DNA of 64,000 bases from positions 53,213,954-53,277,953 of the forward strand of contig NC_080695.1 in the NCBI RefSeq assembly GCF_030445035.2. The letters run 5' to 3'. Position 1 is the first letter of the stretch; each line of letters opens with the position of its first letter. The position numbers and the translations under genes are program-made. A model generated the notes under the pieces. It did no database searches. It was not told where the DNA came from and was given only the letters and a program-made list of their open reading frames with translations. Positions 1-14,800 of this stretch are shown in pieces. Source of the stretch: Dasypus novemcinctus (lineage: Eukaryota > Chordata > Mammalia > Cingulata > Dasypodidae).

Positions 1-246
1 TAGCATCATGTATATGTAGCACTTACTGTGTGCTACAGACTGTTCTGTTTGCCAGGTTAACTTATTTAATCCTCACAAGGATCTTATGAGGTGGCTTCCA
101 ATTATTGTCCCCTTTATACAAATGGGGAAACTGAGTCATAGAGCAATTAAGGGAGTTGCCCAAGGTCATATAGCTTATAGTGGTGAAGCGCGATTTGAGC
201 CCAGGAAATCTGGCCCCAGAGCCTTGGCTTAACCAACCATGTTACA
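1..246 (-). repeat. MIR SINE, antisense, abutting a UMOD exon
   Basis: Read on the plus strand this is the reverse complement of MIR: a degraded GAGCACTTACTGTGTGC-type start, then TTTAATCCTCACAA, GGGGAAACTGAGTCA, TTGCCCAAGGTCA and a tRNA-like end with TTTGAGCCCAGG and GGCTTAACCA. It is nearly full length. Its tRNA-head end finishes about 17 bases before the acceptor of the first UMOD exon in the window, so it occupies the functional 3' end of that intron. Confidence 0.85.
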
Positions 247-249
247 TGA

Positions 250-3022
<2,773 letters not shown>

Positions 3023-3275
3023 TGACCCAGCAGCAGGGAACCTGTCGTCCATGGCTCCCAGCTCACTTCCTGGGGTGGGGTGGGGGTGCAGGGGGACCCA
3101 GGCTAGTGCTCCAGCCACGAGGAAGGGGGCTCACTATTGGATGAACCCCCACTATCGGATGACCTGCCTGTGTCTTTAAACGCTGCCTTCTCTCAAAATG
3201 GGACTTGTGAAGTGTGTACATGAGGCCTCTGCCTCCTTCAAGAGTGTGTCAAAATAATGATCACTTTAAAAAGCC
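3023..3275 (+). other. UMOD: UMOD 3' untranslated region (end approximate)
   Basis: Repeat-free sequence follows the stop to a candidate weak poly(A) hexamer, AATAAT at 3253-3258, after which old repeats begin. No canonical AATAAA lies nearby. The end is inferred. Confidence 0.5.
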
Positions 3276-3850
3276 CAGTCTTTGAAGTCATTCATTCGTG
3301 CCTTCAACAAGTATTTATTGAGCACCTAGGATGTGTAGCTATTTTCCAAGGTGCTGGGAGTCCCATAGCAAGAAACACTGGACCCTGCCCTATTGGAGTT
3401 CACAGTCTGAACTCCAGGTGGAACTCTGGTTCTGCTGTGTGACCTTCAACAAGATCCACGATGTCTCTGAGCTCCATTCAATCATTCATTCAAGAGATAT
3501 TAACTGAGCACCACCTGGGTGCCAGGTACCCTGCCAGACACGGGCCTTGCTCTCCTGGAGCTTACCACCTGGTAGGGGCAGGAGAACTTGAACAAGTAAT
3601 TACAAGTGCGTTGGCATTTCAGAAGTGGAGAATGTAACAGGGGTCCTGCTTCTTCACAGTGGGGTTAATGGTGATGCCCGCACGGGGTTCTTTTGGATTC
3701 CCAGACATATTTCTTTGAGCCTCGCCAGGTGCCAGCACTGTGCCAGGTGCTGGGGAATCACTGGCGAATAAGACAGAGGCAGTCCCTGCCGCAGGTGTCT
3801 CACATCCTCAGAGGAGATAAGGACTAAATAAGGCAGCGACAGGGATCTGG
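3276..3850 (-). repeat. Antisense L2 fragments with a short MIR piece
   Basis: Three antisense L2 3' ends are seen. The first starts with CATTCATTCGTGCCTTCAAC and TATTTATTGAGCACCTA near 3285. The second starts CATTCATTCAAGAGATAT near 3483. The third carries CAGCACTGTGCCAGGTGCTGGG near 3733. Between the first two, about 3415-3475 resembles a sense MIR piece (TGCTGTGTGACCTTCAAC). Confidence 0.7.
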
Positions 3851-3869
3851 CACATCCTAGGGACTCCCT

Positions 3870-4600
3870 CCATTCACTGCATTTCTGTCTCCCAGTCCAG
3901 AAGGTGCAAACCTGTTTCCAGGACCCCAGGATCATCAGCGAAGCGCGAACCCATTACCCGCACTGGGAGGGGAGGCTTTGCAACAAGGGTACCTGCAGGA
4001 GGCACTTTGGAGGCGCAGCCAGAAGCCATGTGGGGCTCCTGGGCCCAGGGAGACCAGCTAGCCCAAGGACTTCCTTGACAAGTGGGCAAAAGGAAACTGG
4101 TGCTGGTGGGAAATGCCTGCCCGGATGCCAGCTGCTTCCCTGGTCTCCAGCTGGAGCTTTCCAGGAGAGGTCAAGGTTCTGAGTTCTGTGCATTAGTCTT
4201 CTGATCCCAGGGAAAAACACATGTGTATATCAGCAAAGGGGGCTGCCCGGACAGTGTATCTTAAGTTAAAGACCTCTTATCACACACAGTCGTGCACTGT
4301 GACTGCACCTGCCCCCTGCCTTTCCATCAGAGCTTTGCGTAGGAGGACAGGGGTGCTGACCCCAGTCCGGGGGCAGTGGGCCCGGCTGGGCTGTGTGCAG
4401 TTTCATTTATGCTTTGACTCAGGTACAGGAGAACATAAAGGAAAAGTTTGGGCTCAGAAAAATAAAAACAAGGGCAGAAGGCAAGAGCAGGGGAAGGAAA
4501 AGCACCCAGAAGTAGTGCTTGTGTCTATTCTTTCTTCTCCATTCTTTTCTTTTCCTTTCCTTTCTGGTTTTCTCAGTTAATTGCACAGCCCCATATAGTC
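3870..4600. other. UMOD-GP2 intergenic DNA, no feature recognised
   Basis: No gene or named repeat is seen. A short C/T-rich run (TTTCTTCTCCATTCTTTTC) lies at about 4525-4565. Confidence 0.5.
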
Positions 4601-6250
4601 AAGAGCTATTTTGAGCATGTATGCAATGCCAGCCACTTTTCTAGGCACCACAGAAACAGTAAATACTCAAAATTGATGGAGGCCTTGCTGTCAAGGAGCT
4701 TGCATGTATAAACAATAGCTATGTGATATGTCAGGGAGCAAAAGCACTGGAAGAAAAGAAATCAGGGCAAGGGGGATAGAGTGATGTGGGTGCTATTTTA
4801 TATAAGATGGTCGGGGAGGCCTCTCTAATAAGAATAGGATATAAGCAGAGGCTGAGAGAAGGGAGTGAACCAGGGGGATGGCTATCTGAGGAGGACAATT
4901 CCAGGCTAGGGGGAACAGCAAGTGCAAAGGTCCTGTGGCCAGATCATGCTTCTTTCCATCAAGATTTAACTGAGACCAGAGCAGCCATAAGTTTGAGGCA
5001 TCACTCAATGGAGGGGGCTTGGAGCCTACATAATGTCTTTTTTGTCCATTTGTTTACTCAAGGAGTACTTCCTAGGCTCTAGGGGCTGATTAGTACTACA
5101 AAAACAGGATCCCTGGCCATACTGATCTTACAGCCTTCAGAAGGAGAGGGAAGTTGGCAGATAATTGAGTGTGGTTGGAATCAGCCCAAGAGGCATAGGA
5201 GCACAGAGAGGCCTCACCCAGCCTGGTGAAGAGTTGGAAAAGGCTTCCTAGAAGAGATGAACATAAATGGTAAATCAGAAGAGGCTGGTTATAGAGATCC
5301 AGGCAGAGGGAGTAGCGTGGGCAAAGGTGGAAGAGTTTGGAGAAACCCAGCTTGGCTGGAGTGTGCAGAAAAGAAGTTATAGGTGAGGTGGGAGTGGGAG
5401 CAGAGGTCAGGTCACAGGGAGCAGAGAATGCTGAAAGGAGAAGGAGGAGGCTGAGAGATGATACTGCAGGGTCAGGCTGCAGGGGAAATAGCACATGGAA
5501 AGGGGACAAGAATAAAAGCAGGAGACCCATGAGCAAGACTGGCTGGTTTTTGGAAGTGAGGGCTGATGGGAAAAGGAAGGAGCCAGGTTTCCAGCTTGGG
5601 TGACCTGGTGGGTGGCAGGGCCATTGACAAAGACAGGTGATATAATGAGGAGATTTAGCAGAGTTGGCAAGCTCAGGTTTGGACCTCATGGTTTGAGATG
5701 CTCAAGCAGAGAGGTCCAGCAGGCAATTGGGTAGCTGGATCTGAAGTTCAAGGGAATAGTCAGGGCTGGGGGTACAGATTTGGAATTCACCAGCATGTGA
5801 ATGGTGTTTGGAACCCTGAGATAATTTTATATCTCCCAAGGAGAGTCTATGGAGTGACAAGAGCAAGGAGACCTATCAACACTTTTAGGGGGCAGATGGA
5901 GGATAAGGATCCCATAACAGTAGAGCAAGTACATTCCAAATAGGAAGAGAATCAAGAAACTAGTGCCATGTGGGAGACTTGAGGATATGCAGAGTACCCA
6001 GGGGAAGAGCAAACAATTACACTGACTAGGCAGTGAAAAGATGTCCAGGGTTTTTGGCTATGGGGCGACCTTACCAGGGCATGTTTAACCACACAGCGCA
6101 GGTTGGAACAGAGGGCTCAGAAGAGGGATGAAGGAGCTATCTTTGAAAGGAAGGAAGACTGCCTCATCAGAGTTGAAAGGACAGAGATGGGTGTTTATGT
6201 GCTTCTAGGAGACCGAGACAGAAAGTTGAATGGGCTCTGGTGTGATGACC
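4600..6250 (-). repeat. Long antisense L2 region
   Basis: L2 in reverse complement, probably several fragments. It includes GGGGGATAGAGTGATG...GGGTGCTATTTTATATAAG near 4770, GGAACAGCAAGTGCAAAGG near 4911, AGGCAGAGGGAGTAGC near 5300 and AGAGGTCCAGCAGGCAATTGG near 5709. The minus-strand 197-residue open frame at 5096-5689 lies inside this and is not a gene. Confidence 0.65.
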
Positions 6251-7380
6251 TAGATTTTCTTGAAGTAGATTGCCAGATGCCTGCTGAGTGAGAATGGGTT
6301 AGGGTTAGGGGTGAGTAGGTAGTGGCAGCTGCAGAGACTGTTTAAGGGTATAGAGATGGTTAAGCATGGCCACTGTGGGGACTGGGGACTGGGGTAATAC
6401 CTGGCCAAAGTGAATGACTCCATGGGCTATTCAGTGGGCCCAGATGGTTGTGGTAAGTTCTACATTTAGGGTTTTTTTTTCTCCAACTACATTAGAAGTA
6501 GAGAAGTTGACTTGTAGCACCTTTTCTTTTTCAAGTTTGGGTTTTACTGGGAAATGATACCAATACCAGGATGTTCCACCCCATCCCCCCAATCCTGCCA
6601 CCCTTGCCTCCTTAAAGAGTCCCAGAGAGGAGGCAGCGGCCATTCGCTTTGCAGAAACTTCGGCTCTTTTATTAACCCCACGATATCTACCACAACATGA
6701 AAACAAGTTCCAAGCCCAGATTTTAAATATCCAATATCTTTTACAGCCCTCTCTCAGTCCCAGAGGTTTCAACATTTAGGGTCGCCCACATATCAAGTGG
6801 GATTGGAAGAGAGCTATTCTGATGACCTTTTGCCAATTTATAAATTGACCATCTCCAAACTGGCCATTGCTGGACTCCTCGGTATTAAATGTCTGAAGAT
6901 GGGTAGACTCTATGGACCCCAAATTGGAAGCACCCATCCTCCTTCCTTATTTATTCCCTTGCTCTAACTAGTCCCAAGCTGAGAGGCCTCCAGATAGAGG
7001 CAAAGGTGTTCTTGGTGATTAGCTAGGAACACAAGGTGTAATTGGAAATCCATTGTGCAAACAAGAGTCTGATTTCTCTTGACTTCCCTTTGGATATTAA
7101 GCTTCCTTTGGACTAGTGTTTGTTTTCTGGTGATAGATAGGAGACCAGCTTCCTTTGTTTATTGTGAGGATTAAGTGTGAGAAGTAAGGGGTGCCAAGCC
7201 TGCTTCAGTGCCCAGTGTGGTCAACATCTCATGCATATTGCTATTGTTCTTAGAGAAATATTTGGATGAAGGTTAGACCGCTGCAAGAGTTTACATTAGG
7301 GTGGAGGTGGCCAAGGTCTGCCTTTCACCATTCTTTGCGGTAGATTGCTTTCCTCACCATACCCAACCAGCCTGGTGTGT
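6250..7380. other. GP2 upstream region, largely repeat-free
   Basis: No gene is recognised. It contains two telomere-like units (TTAGGGTTAGGG at 6299-6310), too short to be an interstitial telomere. CCAAGGTCT at 7311-7319 resembles an NR5A2/LRH-1 half-site, a factor known to act on acinar genes; this link is speculative. Confidence 0.4.
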
Positions 7381-7467
7381 GCTTCTGAGATTAACTCCTC
7401 ACCAATCGTGGGGAGCCACGTGGGTGGGAAGATGCAATAAAAGGACATCCCACAGCAGGCTTGCTTT
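7380..7467 (+). promoter_or_regulatory. GP2: Candidate GP2 core promoter
   Basis: A TATA-like AATAAAAGG at 7436-7444 lies about 30 bases before a plausible start near 7468. Upstream are a CCAAT word (ACCAATCG, about 7401) and an E-box CACGTG at 7417-7422 followed by TGGGAAG. An E-box next to TGGGAA recalls PTF1 sites of acinar genes, but the spacing is not canonical. Support comes from position: it precedes the only good upstream donor and the start-codon exon. Confidence 0.5.
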
Positions 7468-7525
7468 TCCAGAGTTGACCAGTGGAGGAAGCCTTCCCTC
7501 CCACCGTCTGTTTTCTCGCCCCAAG
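7468..7525 (+). other. GP2: Candidate GP2 non-coding first exon
   Basis: The donor CCCCAAG|GTAAGT at 7525/7526 is near consensus. No ATG is in frame with the coding exons here, so the exon would be 5' untranslated. The 5' end is inferred from the TATA-like box. Confidence 0.5.
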
Positions 7526-7984
7526 GTAAGTCTTGCTCTAAGCCCCAGCAGGCTTTCTCCTAAGGGGGTCCCTCTCTTGGCCTACTGGACTTACTGGGGT
7601 TGTTTGTTTCTGAAAACTGTCAGGATCCAGGAAAGGGTTTGGACCCTGGCCATGGTCAGGAGATCCAGCTATCATGCTAGGTCCTACTCAGCAGCTGATT
7701 CTAGCCGCCACCCCCACCCTTGCCCCTGGGCACTGCCACCTATGAAGCTAAGCCTCTACTTGGGACCTCATTTTTAAGAATTGCCAGTGCTGGGTGCTCT
7801 CTGTTCCTGATCTCTGATAACACATTCTTGATACCCTATCCTGAAACAATTCTCCACCTTTAACTGAAACCTTCCAGAGCCTGTAAGAAGTTGTTAAAGA
7901 TTTGCCCATTCTGGGAAAGAGGTTTCCCGGAAGAGGACATGTGATTTGAGTGTTGGCAGGCTTTCTATGGTTCTTTGTTTTTCT

Positions 7985-8130
7985 CCCCCATTTATTTATT
8001 CATTTGTTCCTCAAAACTTTATCAAGCACCTCCTCCATGCCAGGTACTGTGCTAAGAGCAAAGGATATGGGCATTGTCTGACGTGGCCCCACTCTCATGG
8101 GGGCCCCTTCAGGAAGCTCTTAGCATAGTC
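7985..8130 (-). repeat. Antisense L2 fragment
   Basis: ATTTATTTATTCATTTGTTC, then AAGCACCTCCTCCATGCCAG and TACTGTGCTAAGAGC read as a reverse L2 3' terminus. Confidence 0.65.
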
Positions 8131-8514
8131 CCTGGTGAATGGATGTAGAAAGTGCTGCTGTCACTTTGGTCTGTAGGTATCTGCTGGTCATGAGAGCCCT
8201 CCTTCTCCATCCAATCTCCGGAGAACCTCAACCTCAAATCCAAGCTGGGACCATCTTGAGAACTTTCTAGGACATTCTGCATGATTGGCTGGCTCCAGCC
8301 TTTTCAAATTGATCAACCCTTGGCCAGTCTCCTATCCCTGTTGCCCCATCCCCTTTCTGCAACTCATACCTGCTTTAAAACCAGGCAGTCCTTCAAGAAG
8401 GAGGCCAAAGGCTCAGTTTCTGAGAGCATGGACCTGTGGCCTCAAGCAAGTTCTTGAACTTCTAGCACAGTGCTTGCACAGAGGAGCTCAATAAATATTT
8501 CTCTGATGAATGTT

Positions 8515-8655
8515 CTCTCAGTCTCAGCTTCTTCATCTGTAAAATGAGGGTGATAATAGTACTTTCCGGGTAGGGTGATTCAGAGTCTAAAATGAGATGA
8601 GGATTGTAAAGGCCTCAGGATAAGTCATGTCACTGTGTAGGTGCTAAACTGATGT
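8515..8655 (+). repeat. MIR SINE fragment, sense
   Basis: Words CTCAGCTTCTTCATCTGTAA, AATGAGGGTGATAATAGTAC and TAAAATGAGATGAGGATTG are the middle of MIR. It ends just before the acceptor of GP2 exon 2. Confidence 0.75.
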
Positions 8656-8681
8656 GAGGTCCCTTGTTGCCCTCTCCCCAG

Positions 8682-8854
8682 AGGTTGCTGCTCTGGTCTT
8701 CACTGGGTTTCTCCCCTCCTGCACCTGGATGGAAAGTCTGCACTCTCCTGAGTGACCTGCACACCTGGGCTTATGCAAACAATGTCCGGCTCTCACCTTC
8801 CATGGCTGACCTTGGCCCCCTGCCTTCTGGCCTTGGCATCTGCGGTGCAGCCAG
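8682..8854 (+). CDS. GP2: GP2 exon 2: 5'UTR, start codon and signal peptide
   Basis: Acceptor CTCTCCCCAG before 8682, donor CCAG|GTGAGT at 8854/8855. The reading frame is closed upstream by a TGA at 8749-8751. Two in-frame ATGs follow, at 8773 and 8782. The first is preferred because MQTMSGS aligns with the human internal MERMVGS. Both give a signal peptide with core [13 protein letters not shown]. The coding part is 8773-8854, residues 1-27 plus one base. Confidence 0.88.
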
Positions 8855-11800
8855 GTGAGTGCTCGTCTCACTGGATCATCTCAGATGCCTGCGGAGTGAG
8901 CGAGGAGGTGTAGAGAAGGTGATCCAGCCTCAGGGAAGAGAACAGGGTGTGTCTAAAGTAGGACTCAGAAGCTGGAGGTCTGGGGAAAGTGAGAGGGATG
9001 GGAATCAGTCATTATGCCCAAGTATCCAAGGTCAAATGGGACATGGCTCTCCCAGGGTGGAGGGAGGCCATTATCCTAATCACCCATGTCCAAATGCAGG
9101 GATTGGAGGGCCCAGATGGGCAGTGAGGAGATGGATTGATGCTGAAGGCAGAGGGCCGGGAATCTAGAGACTTGGCTGCCTGGCTCTCTGCATCCCACTG
9201 TGGTCTTTTTGGGCCAGTGTCTTCCTCATCCCGGGTGCCCCTTGACTCATCTGTGCAATGAAGGGACTGGATTTCATATCCCTCTGCTGGTCCCTTTCAC
9301 AGATTTTCTAGGATTCAGGCACCTTCAATGCTTGCACAAAGGGTTCTCGGGCTTCACACCAGGGGGAGATCTGCCCGCGTCACCTGTGGAGAAGGAGGGG
9401 TGGGAGAACTAAGCTCATGGCCTCTGATGGGAAAATACGGGCTGGTGTGGGAAATAATCCTAGAGCAGCAGGTGCAGAGACGTCGCTCCTGAAACAAGCC
9501 CATACATTGCAAGGCTTAAAAAGCTCTTTTAAAAAATGTGGTAAGATATACATAACGTGAAGTTGACCAGTTTTAAAGTGTACAGTCCAGTGGCATTAAG
9601 TACAATCATCACCACTATCTAGTTCCAGAATTCTTCATCACCACAAACAAAAACCCTGTACTTATTAACGATCACTCCCCGTTTCACCCTTCTGCCTGCC
9701 CTGGTGACCACAAATCTGCTTTTGGTCTCTGTGTCCCAGCCTGTTCTTTGATAACCATCTTTGTGGACTTAGATAATGCAGGCCTTCAGATTATTCAACA
9801 AACCAGAAGAGAAGAGACTGACTAGCTTGAACTCCTGCTCTGACCCAGGACTTATACTTGGCCTTTGGCACACTTTGTCTCGTTTAACCCTATAACAGTC
9901 CTTTAAGATTGTGCTTCCCCAAATGGGGCTTGCATATCCCAAGATGACCCTTGGGATGCATGGGCAAACTTTTTAACACAGACTTTATTGGCTGTATATT
10001 TATAAACATTTGCAGTTGGAAAAAAAACATAATTAGTGCATCCTACTACTTTTCCACAAATATTATTCTTTAGGATGAAACTTATCTTTAGAAAGGCCCA
10101 TGAAGGGAAACATTGAAGTAAATAGCAGGGCAAGTGGGCACAGATGTGGCAAACGCCGTCACCTGAGGCGGGGAATGAGAGAAGTTTGGGAACCTCAGCT
10201 CGCAGGTGGTGTTTTTCAGAGGCCTCTCACGGGTGTGAAATCCTCTGCCAGGGTTACCCAGTTAGTAGGTGTGGAGCTGGGTTCAAACGCAACCCCCCGC
10301 CCCAATCCCTGGGCTCATCCCTCTTCACTTCTCTGCTTCTTCATATGTTTAAAACGGTGTATACATCACAATTCCTGAAACTATTGGAAACCACGGGAGA
10401 TTAGCAATCTGATGTTGGTCGTGCTGATTGGTGGTTCTCAACCAGGAGCAATTTTGCTCCCCGAGGGACAACGGACAGTATCTAGGGACAGTTTTGTTAT
10501 CACAATGAAAGGGGCAGGTGCCACTAGTGGGTAGAGGCCAGGGATCCTGCTCAGCATCCTACAGTGCACAGGAGGCCCCCTCCTCCCGCCCCCCCCCCCC
10601 CAACGAAGAATGATCCAGCCAAATGCCAATAGCACGAAAGCTGAAAAATCCTGTGTTACATCTATATGCACGGGTATGGGAAAAAGCAGTATGGTATTAA
10701 ACCCATCTATTGAAAAATAACATTTTAAACGTGTGCATAGGAAGACTATACAACATGGTGGCAGTTACTTCTGGGTGGAGATGGGATTATGACAACTTTC
10801 ATTTCTACTTTAATGATGCTTGAGCACTGTTAAATGAGCTTGTGGTGCCTTTGTAATGAGAAATGCAAGTATTGCACGAACGGGTGGAGCAGGGCTGCAC
10901 CGCACAACTCCAGGGGGCACCATTCCCAAGCTTCATGTGACTGATTCCCCCTGGGGTGAAGCAGGTGCCTGACCCTGATATCTTTAATGCTTACAGAATA
11001 CTCCACGAAGTCCTCGTGATTATTCTGATGCCAGGGTGAAGTGTGAGATTTAATTAATGGATTTCGTGTCTATTTTCTGCAGTAGGATCGTTAGCACATC
11101 CAACATAGACTATGGCAGGTGACACTCCCATAGGTTTGGCGGTTCCTTAGCAAACCTGAGCATACTTTGTTGTTTTCCCAGGTTTTGGAAATCCTCTTGA
11201 CCCCAGTTTCTATGGGCTGGACTTGGAGTGTGGAGCCCCTGGCACCCCAGAGGCCCACCTCTGTTTTGACCCCTGCCAGAATTACACCCTCCTGGACGAC
11301 GTCTCCAGAAGCACAGAGTACTCGGGCGGTGGCCAGCTCTGCGACAGGGACCTGCAAGGCTGGTACCGCTTTGTGGGCCAAGGAGGAGTGAGGCTGCCCG
11401 AGACTTGTGTCCCCGTGAACCGGTGCCAGACGGCTGCTCCCCTGTGGCTGAACGGCACCCACCCCTCTGTCGGGGAGGGCATCGTCAACCACACGGCTTG
11501 CGCCCACTGGAGCGGGAACTGCTGCCTCTGGAAGACGGAGGTGGCGGCGAAGGCCTGCGTGGGCGGCTACCACGTCTACCGGTTCCAGGGCACGCCCGAG
11601 TGTGACCTGAGATACTGCACAGGTGAGCGGGGGTGGCAGCGGGCAGGTGCCGGCGGGGGCTACGCGGTGAAAGGAATGCCCAGGGGTCAGCAGAGTGGGT
11701 GGGGCAGGGCCAGCGGAGACCTCATGGAACTCGGCTTCTGTGCGCACGTTCCCCGTGGGGGGACAGCCCAAGGGGTGCCAGGTTTTCCGCCATTTCAAGT

Positions 11801-14800
11801 AAAGCCAGAGATTTATAAATGTTGAGAAATCTCCTGATTTATAAATGTTGCATAGCATAATATGAAGAACTCAGGCTCTTTCGGATTCTGGCTCCATTTG
11901 GGCAGTGTAATTGACCTCTCTGAGCCTCAGTTTTCTAATCTGAGAAAAAATAGATAATGGCAAAAATATCAGCAGACAATATAGTGCTGGCACCCAAAAC
12001 TTGGACATGTTAGCGCGTGTAATCCTTGCACCAACTATAAGGGATAGGGGCTGTAGTTACCCCAGAAGAAGGATGGTGGGGGCACAGAGAGGTTAAGCCA
12101 CTCTCCCAATGTCACACAGCAAGAAGGTAGTAGAGCTGGCATTGGAACCCAGGCTTGGCATCTATCCACCTAGCCACTGCATGCTACACCATCTCCTGCT
12201 GTTATTGTGAGCCTGGAATGAGCCAAGGCCTGGAAATTACTTAGAATGCATCTGTCGTGAAGTCAGCTTTAAAAAGGCAGCTGCGGGGTTCTCGCGCCAC
12301 TGGATTGGGGGTCAGGAAACCGGAGTACTAGGCTTCGGCCTTCCACCGCCTTGGGCAGGGCTTCTGTGCTTCGGGAGGAGACGTTTGGGCTGAGACGTTT
12401 GGGCTCGGGGAGCGCAGGTCCCGCCTTCTCTTCCTCCGTGTCTCTTCCCCCGCCCAGACCCCTCCACGGTGCAGGTGGAGGACGAGTGCGAGAAGGTGTG
12501 CCGCCCTGAGGAGGAGTGCCGTTTTGTCCACGGCGTCTGGGACTGTGTCTGCAGACAGGACCTCAACAGCTCCGGTGAGCAGCTCGGCGGTCAGGGAAGG
12601 GGCGGAGCTGGTGGAGGGGACAGGGGGCGGGCGGAGCTGTCCTAAGTGCCTGGGGACTTGGAAGGCCGGGGAGGGTGAGGGGTGGAAAGCAAGGTCAGCG
12701 GGTCAGGACAGTGTGCACAGAGCCGGGGGCATGGAGTCCCAGGGGAATTCCTGTTCTCGGTTCCAGCTGCAGTGGGTTTGCAAGGAAGGGAGGGCAGCAG
12801 TGGAAAAACAGAAAGAGCCTGGAACAGCCTCAGGGAAAGGATTCAGCATGGGCAAGATTGACCCAAGAGGGACAAAGGTGGTGGGGACAGCTCTGCACAG
12901 GTGGGCCCTGCATTCACAAATACCTCTGCAAAACCTTCCCAGCAGGGGCATGGACAGACTTCTCTGAATTGCCATGGAACCCCTCTGTAGCTTGGGACAA
13001 GTCACTTGCCTCCCTGGCCTTCATGTCCTCATCTATAAAATGGGAGTAAGAAGATAATAAAAATACCCACCATACAGGGCTGTCCAAATGGGCAGTTTTG
13101 GGAGGTGATGAGCTCCTTGTCCCAGGAGGTGAGCAAGCAGAGGCAGATGAGCCCTGGGTAGGGCTGCCCTAGACAGGTCTTCAGCCCAGGCCGGGGGGTG
13201 GATCAGCTTCCTGCCAAGGGCCTCTGCCTCCTCCCCTTGGCCCAGGCATGCCCTCCTCTGAGCACACTCTCAGTCTCTCCAGGAAACAGGGTGTTCTGGG
13301 CAGAGGGACAAGAAAGCACATGACATGTTTGGAAAACTGGGCTAGAGCGTGGAGGAGGCGGTGACTGGGTGTGCCCGGTGGGAGTGGCAGCAAACAGGAA
13401 GAGGGCATTCCTGCTTTCCTGGAAGACCCCCTGCTCATTGGAAGATGAGACCCCAAGACGCCAGCTGTTAAACCAAAATTAACCTGTTTTCGGAGGTTTG
13501 GGCCCTTGGAAGAGCCAGACCCTGGGTCTGTAGCAGGCTGGGCAGCCTTGGCAGGTCTCCAGCTGCCTGGGGGAGCAGGTGGCCTGCCTCACGTCTTCAT
13601 CAGCCGGGAGAACAGGGGCTGCTCAGTGGTCCACCCTGCACGTTCTGGCTTTCAGTTACCTCTCCATCGCCCACTGCTGCATCCCTTCCCATTCTGGGTT
13701 CCTGAACCTCTAAACTTGGCACTTCTATAAACACACCATCCTCCCTCTCACATCTCCACACTTTTGCCTCTGCTGTCCCCTCAGCCTGGAATGTTCTCAC
13801 TTGCCTTATTCACCTGCAAAACTCCAACCCATCTATCAAGTTTCAGCCTTCTATGAATCCTTCCGTGACTTAACCAGAGACTTACGTATACTTTCCTCTG
13901 TGCACCCCTGCATCAAAACATACTGTTAGTACCTGCATCATATTGATATATAATGAGCGATGACATGTTGGTTTTTACACAAGACCAAGGAATCTTCATG
14001 CTTAGAATCCATGTTTTGCCTTGTGTTGAATGTGCCTAGCAGTTGGGAAAGGTGATTTGTAAAGGATATTGAATTGATGCATTCAAGAATGAATTAAATT
14101 GCATTTCAATTCATTTACTATCTGTCTCTCAAATCAGAATGTAAGTTCCATAAAGATTGGAAGTTTTTGCTTTTGATAAGCACTGTATCTCCAGTGCCTA
14201 GAACAGAGCCTGGCAGAGAGTAGATGCTCAAGAAACATTTGCTGAATGACCGTATAGGATGGCTCTGAACCTGGTCAGATGAGCTGACCTCAAAAAACCA
14301 GGAAGTGGGAGTAGAATGTATCTAGCTTTGATTCTAGCCTGGAATGTAGGATAGTCCTTCTCCAAAGATCTCAATTGCCAATGGGGTCTGGACACCAAAA
14401 CACAAGCCAGGCCTTTCATACAGGATGCTTAGAAGCCTTGGGCCAGGTGCTTCTTTGCCAGCCTCACCTCGCTGGGAGGTCCCTGGCTGCTTCCATTTTA
14501 CCCCACTTCCTTGTGAATGCCATGGTTTGCCCACTGCTTCTGGACACCTGTTCACTACGTCTACCCCTCTCTTGGCTTTCCAGACATCCACAGTTTGCAG
14601 CCTCACCTGAACTGTGGAGCCAAGGAGATCAAGGTGTCACTGGACAGGTGTCGGCTGGAAGGCCTAGGTTTTGGGGAGGAGGTCAGTTCCTTCCTGCGGG
14701 ATGGGAACTGCAGCAGCATCATGCAGAAGGAGGAGAATAACTGGGTGTCTGTGACCAGCCCTGCCCAGGCTGGTGCCTGCGGCAACATTTTGGAGGTGAG

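Larger units (their letters stand above)
8855..11181. other. GP2: GP2 intron after the signal-peptide exon
   Basis: Begins GTGAGT and ends TTTTCCCAG. Besides the repeats listed separately, only a vague MIR-like trace (about 9170-9290) is seen. Confidence 0.7.
12575..14583. other. GP2: GP2 intron between EGF-like and ZP exons
   Basis: It contains sense MIR at about 12975-13090 and a sense L2 at about 13700-14250, listed separately. About 13090-13700 shows no recognised feature. Confidence 0.7.

Noticed and set aside
5096..5689. 197-codon minus-strand open frame
   Set aside because: Lies wholly in an antisense L2 region; low-complexity composition and no domain.
6299..6310. Interstitial telomere repeat
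   Set aside because: Only two TTAGGG units; expected by chance.
9355..9370. CTCF site at ACACCAGGGGGAG
   Set aside because: Two mismatches, one at the key GGC position; weaker than the sites reported.
11091..11858. 255-codon antisense open frame over GP2 exon 3
   Set aside because: Mirror of a GC-rich coding exon.
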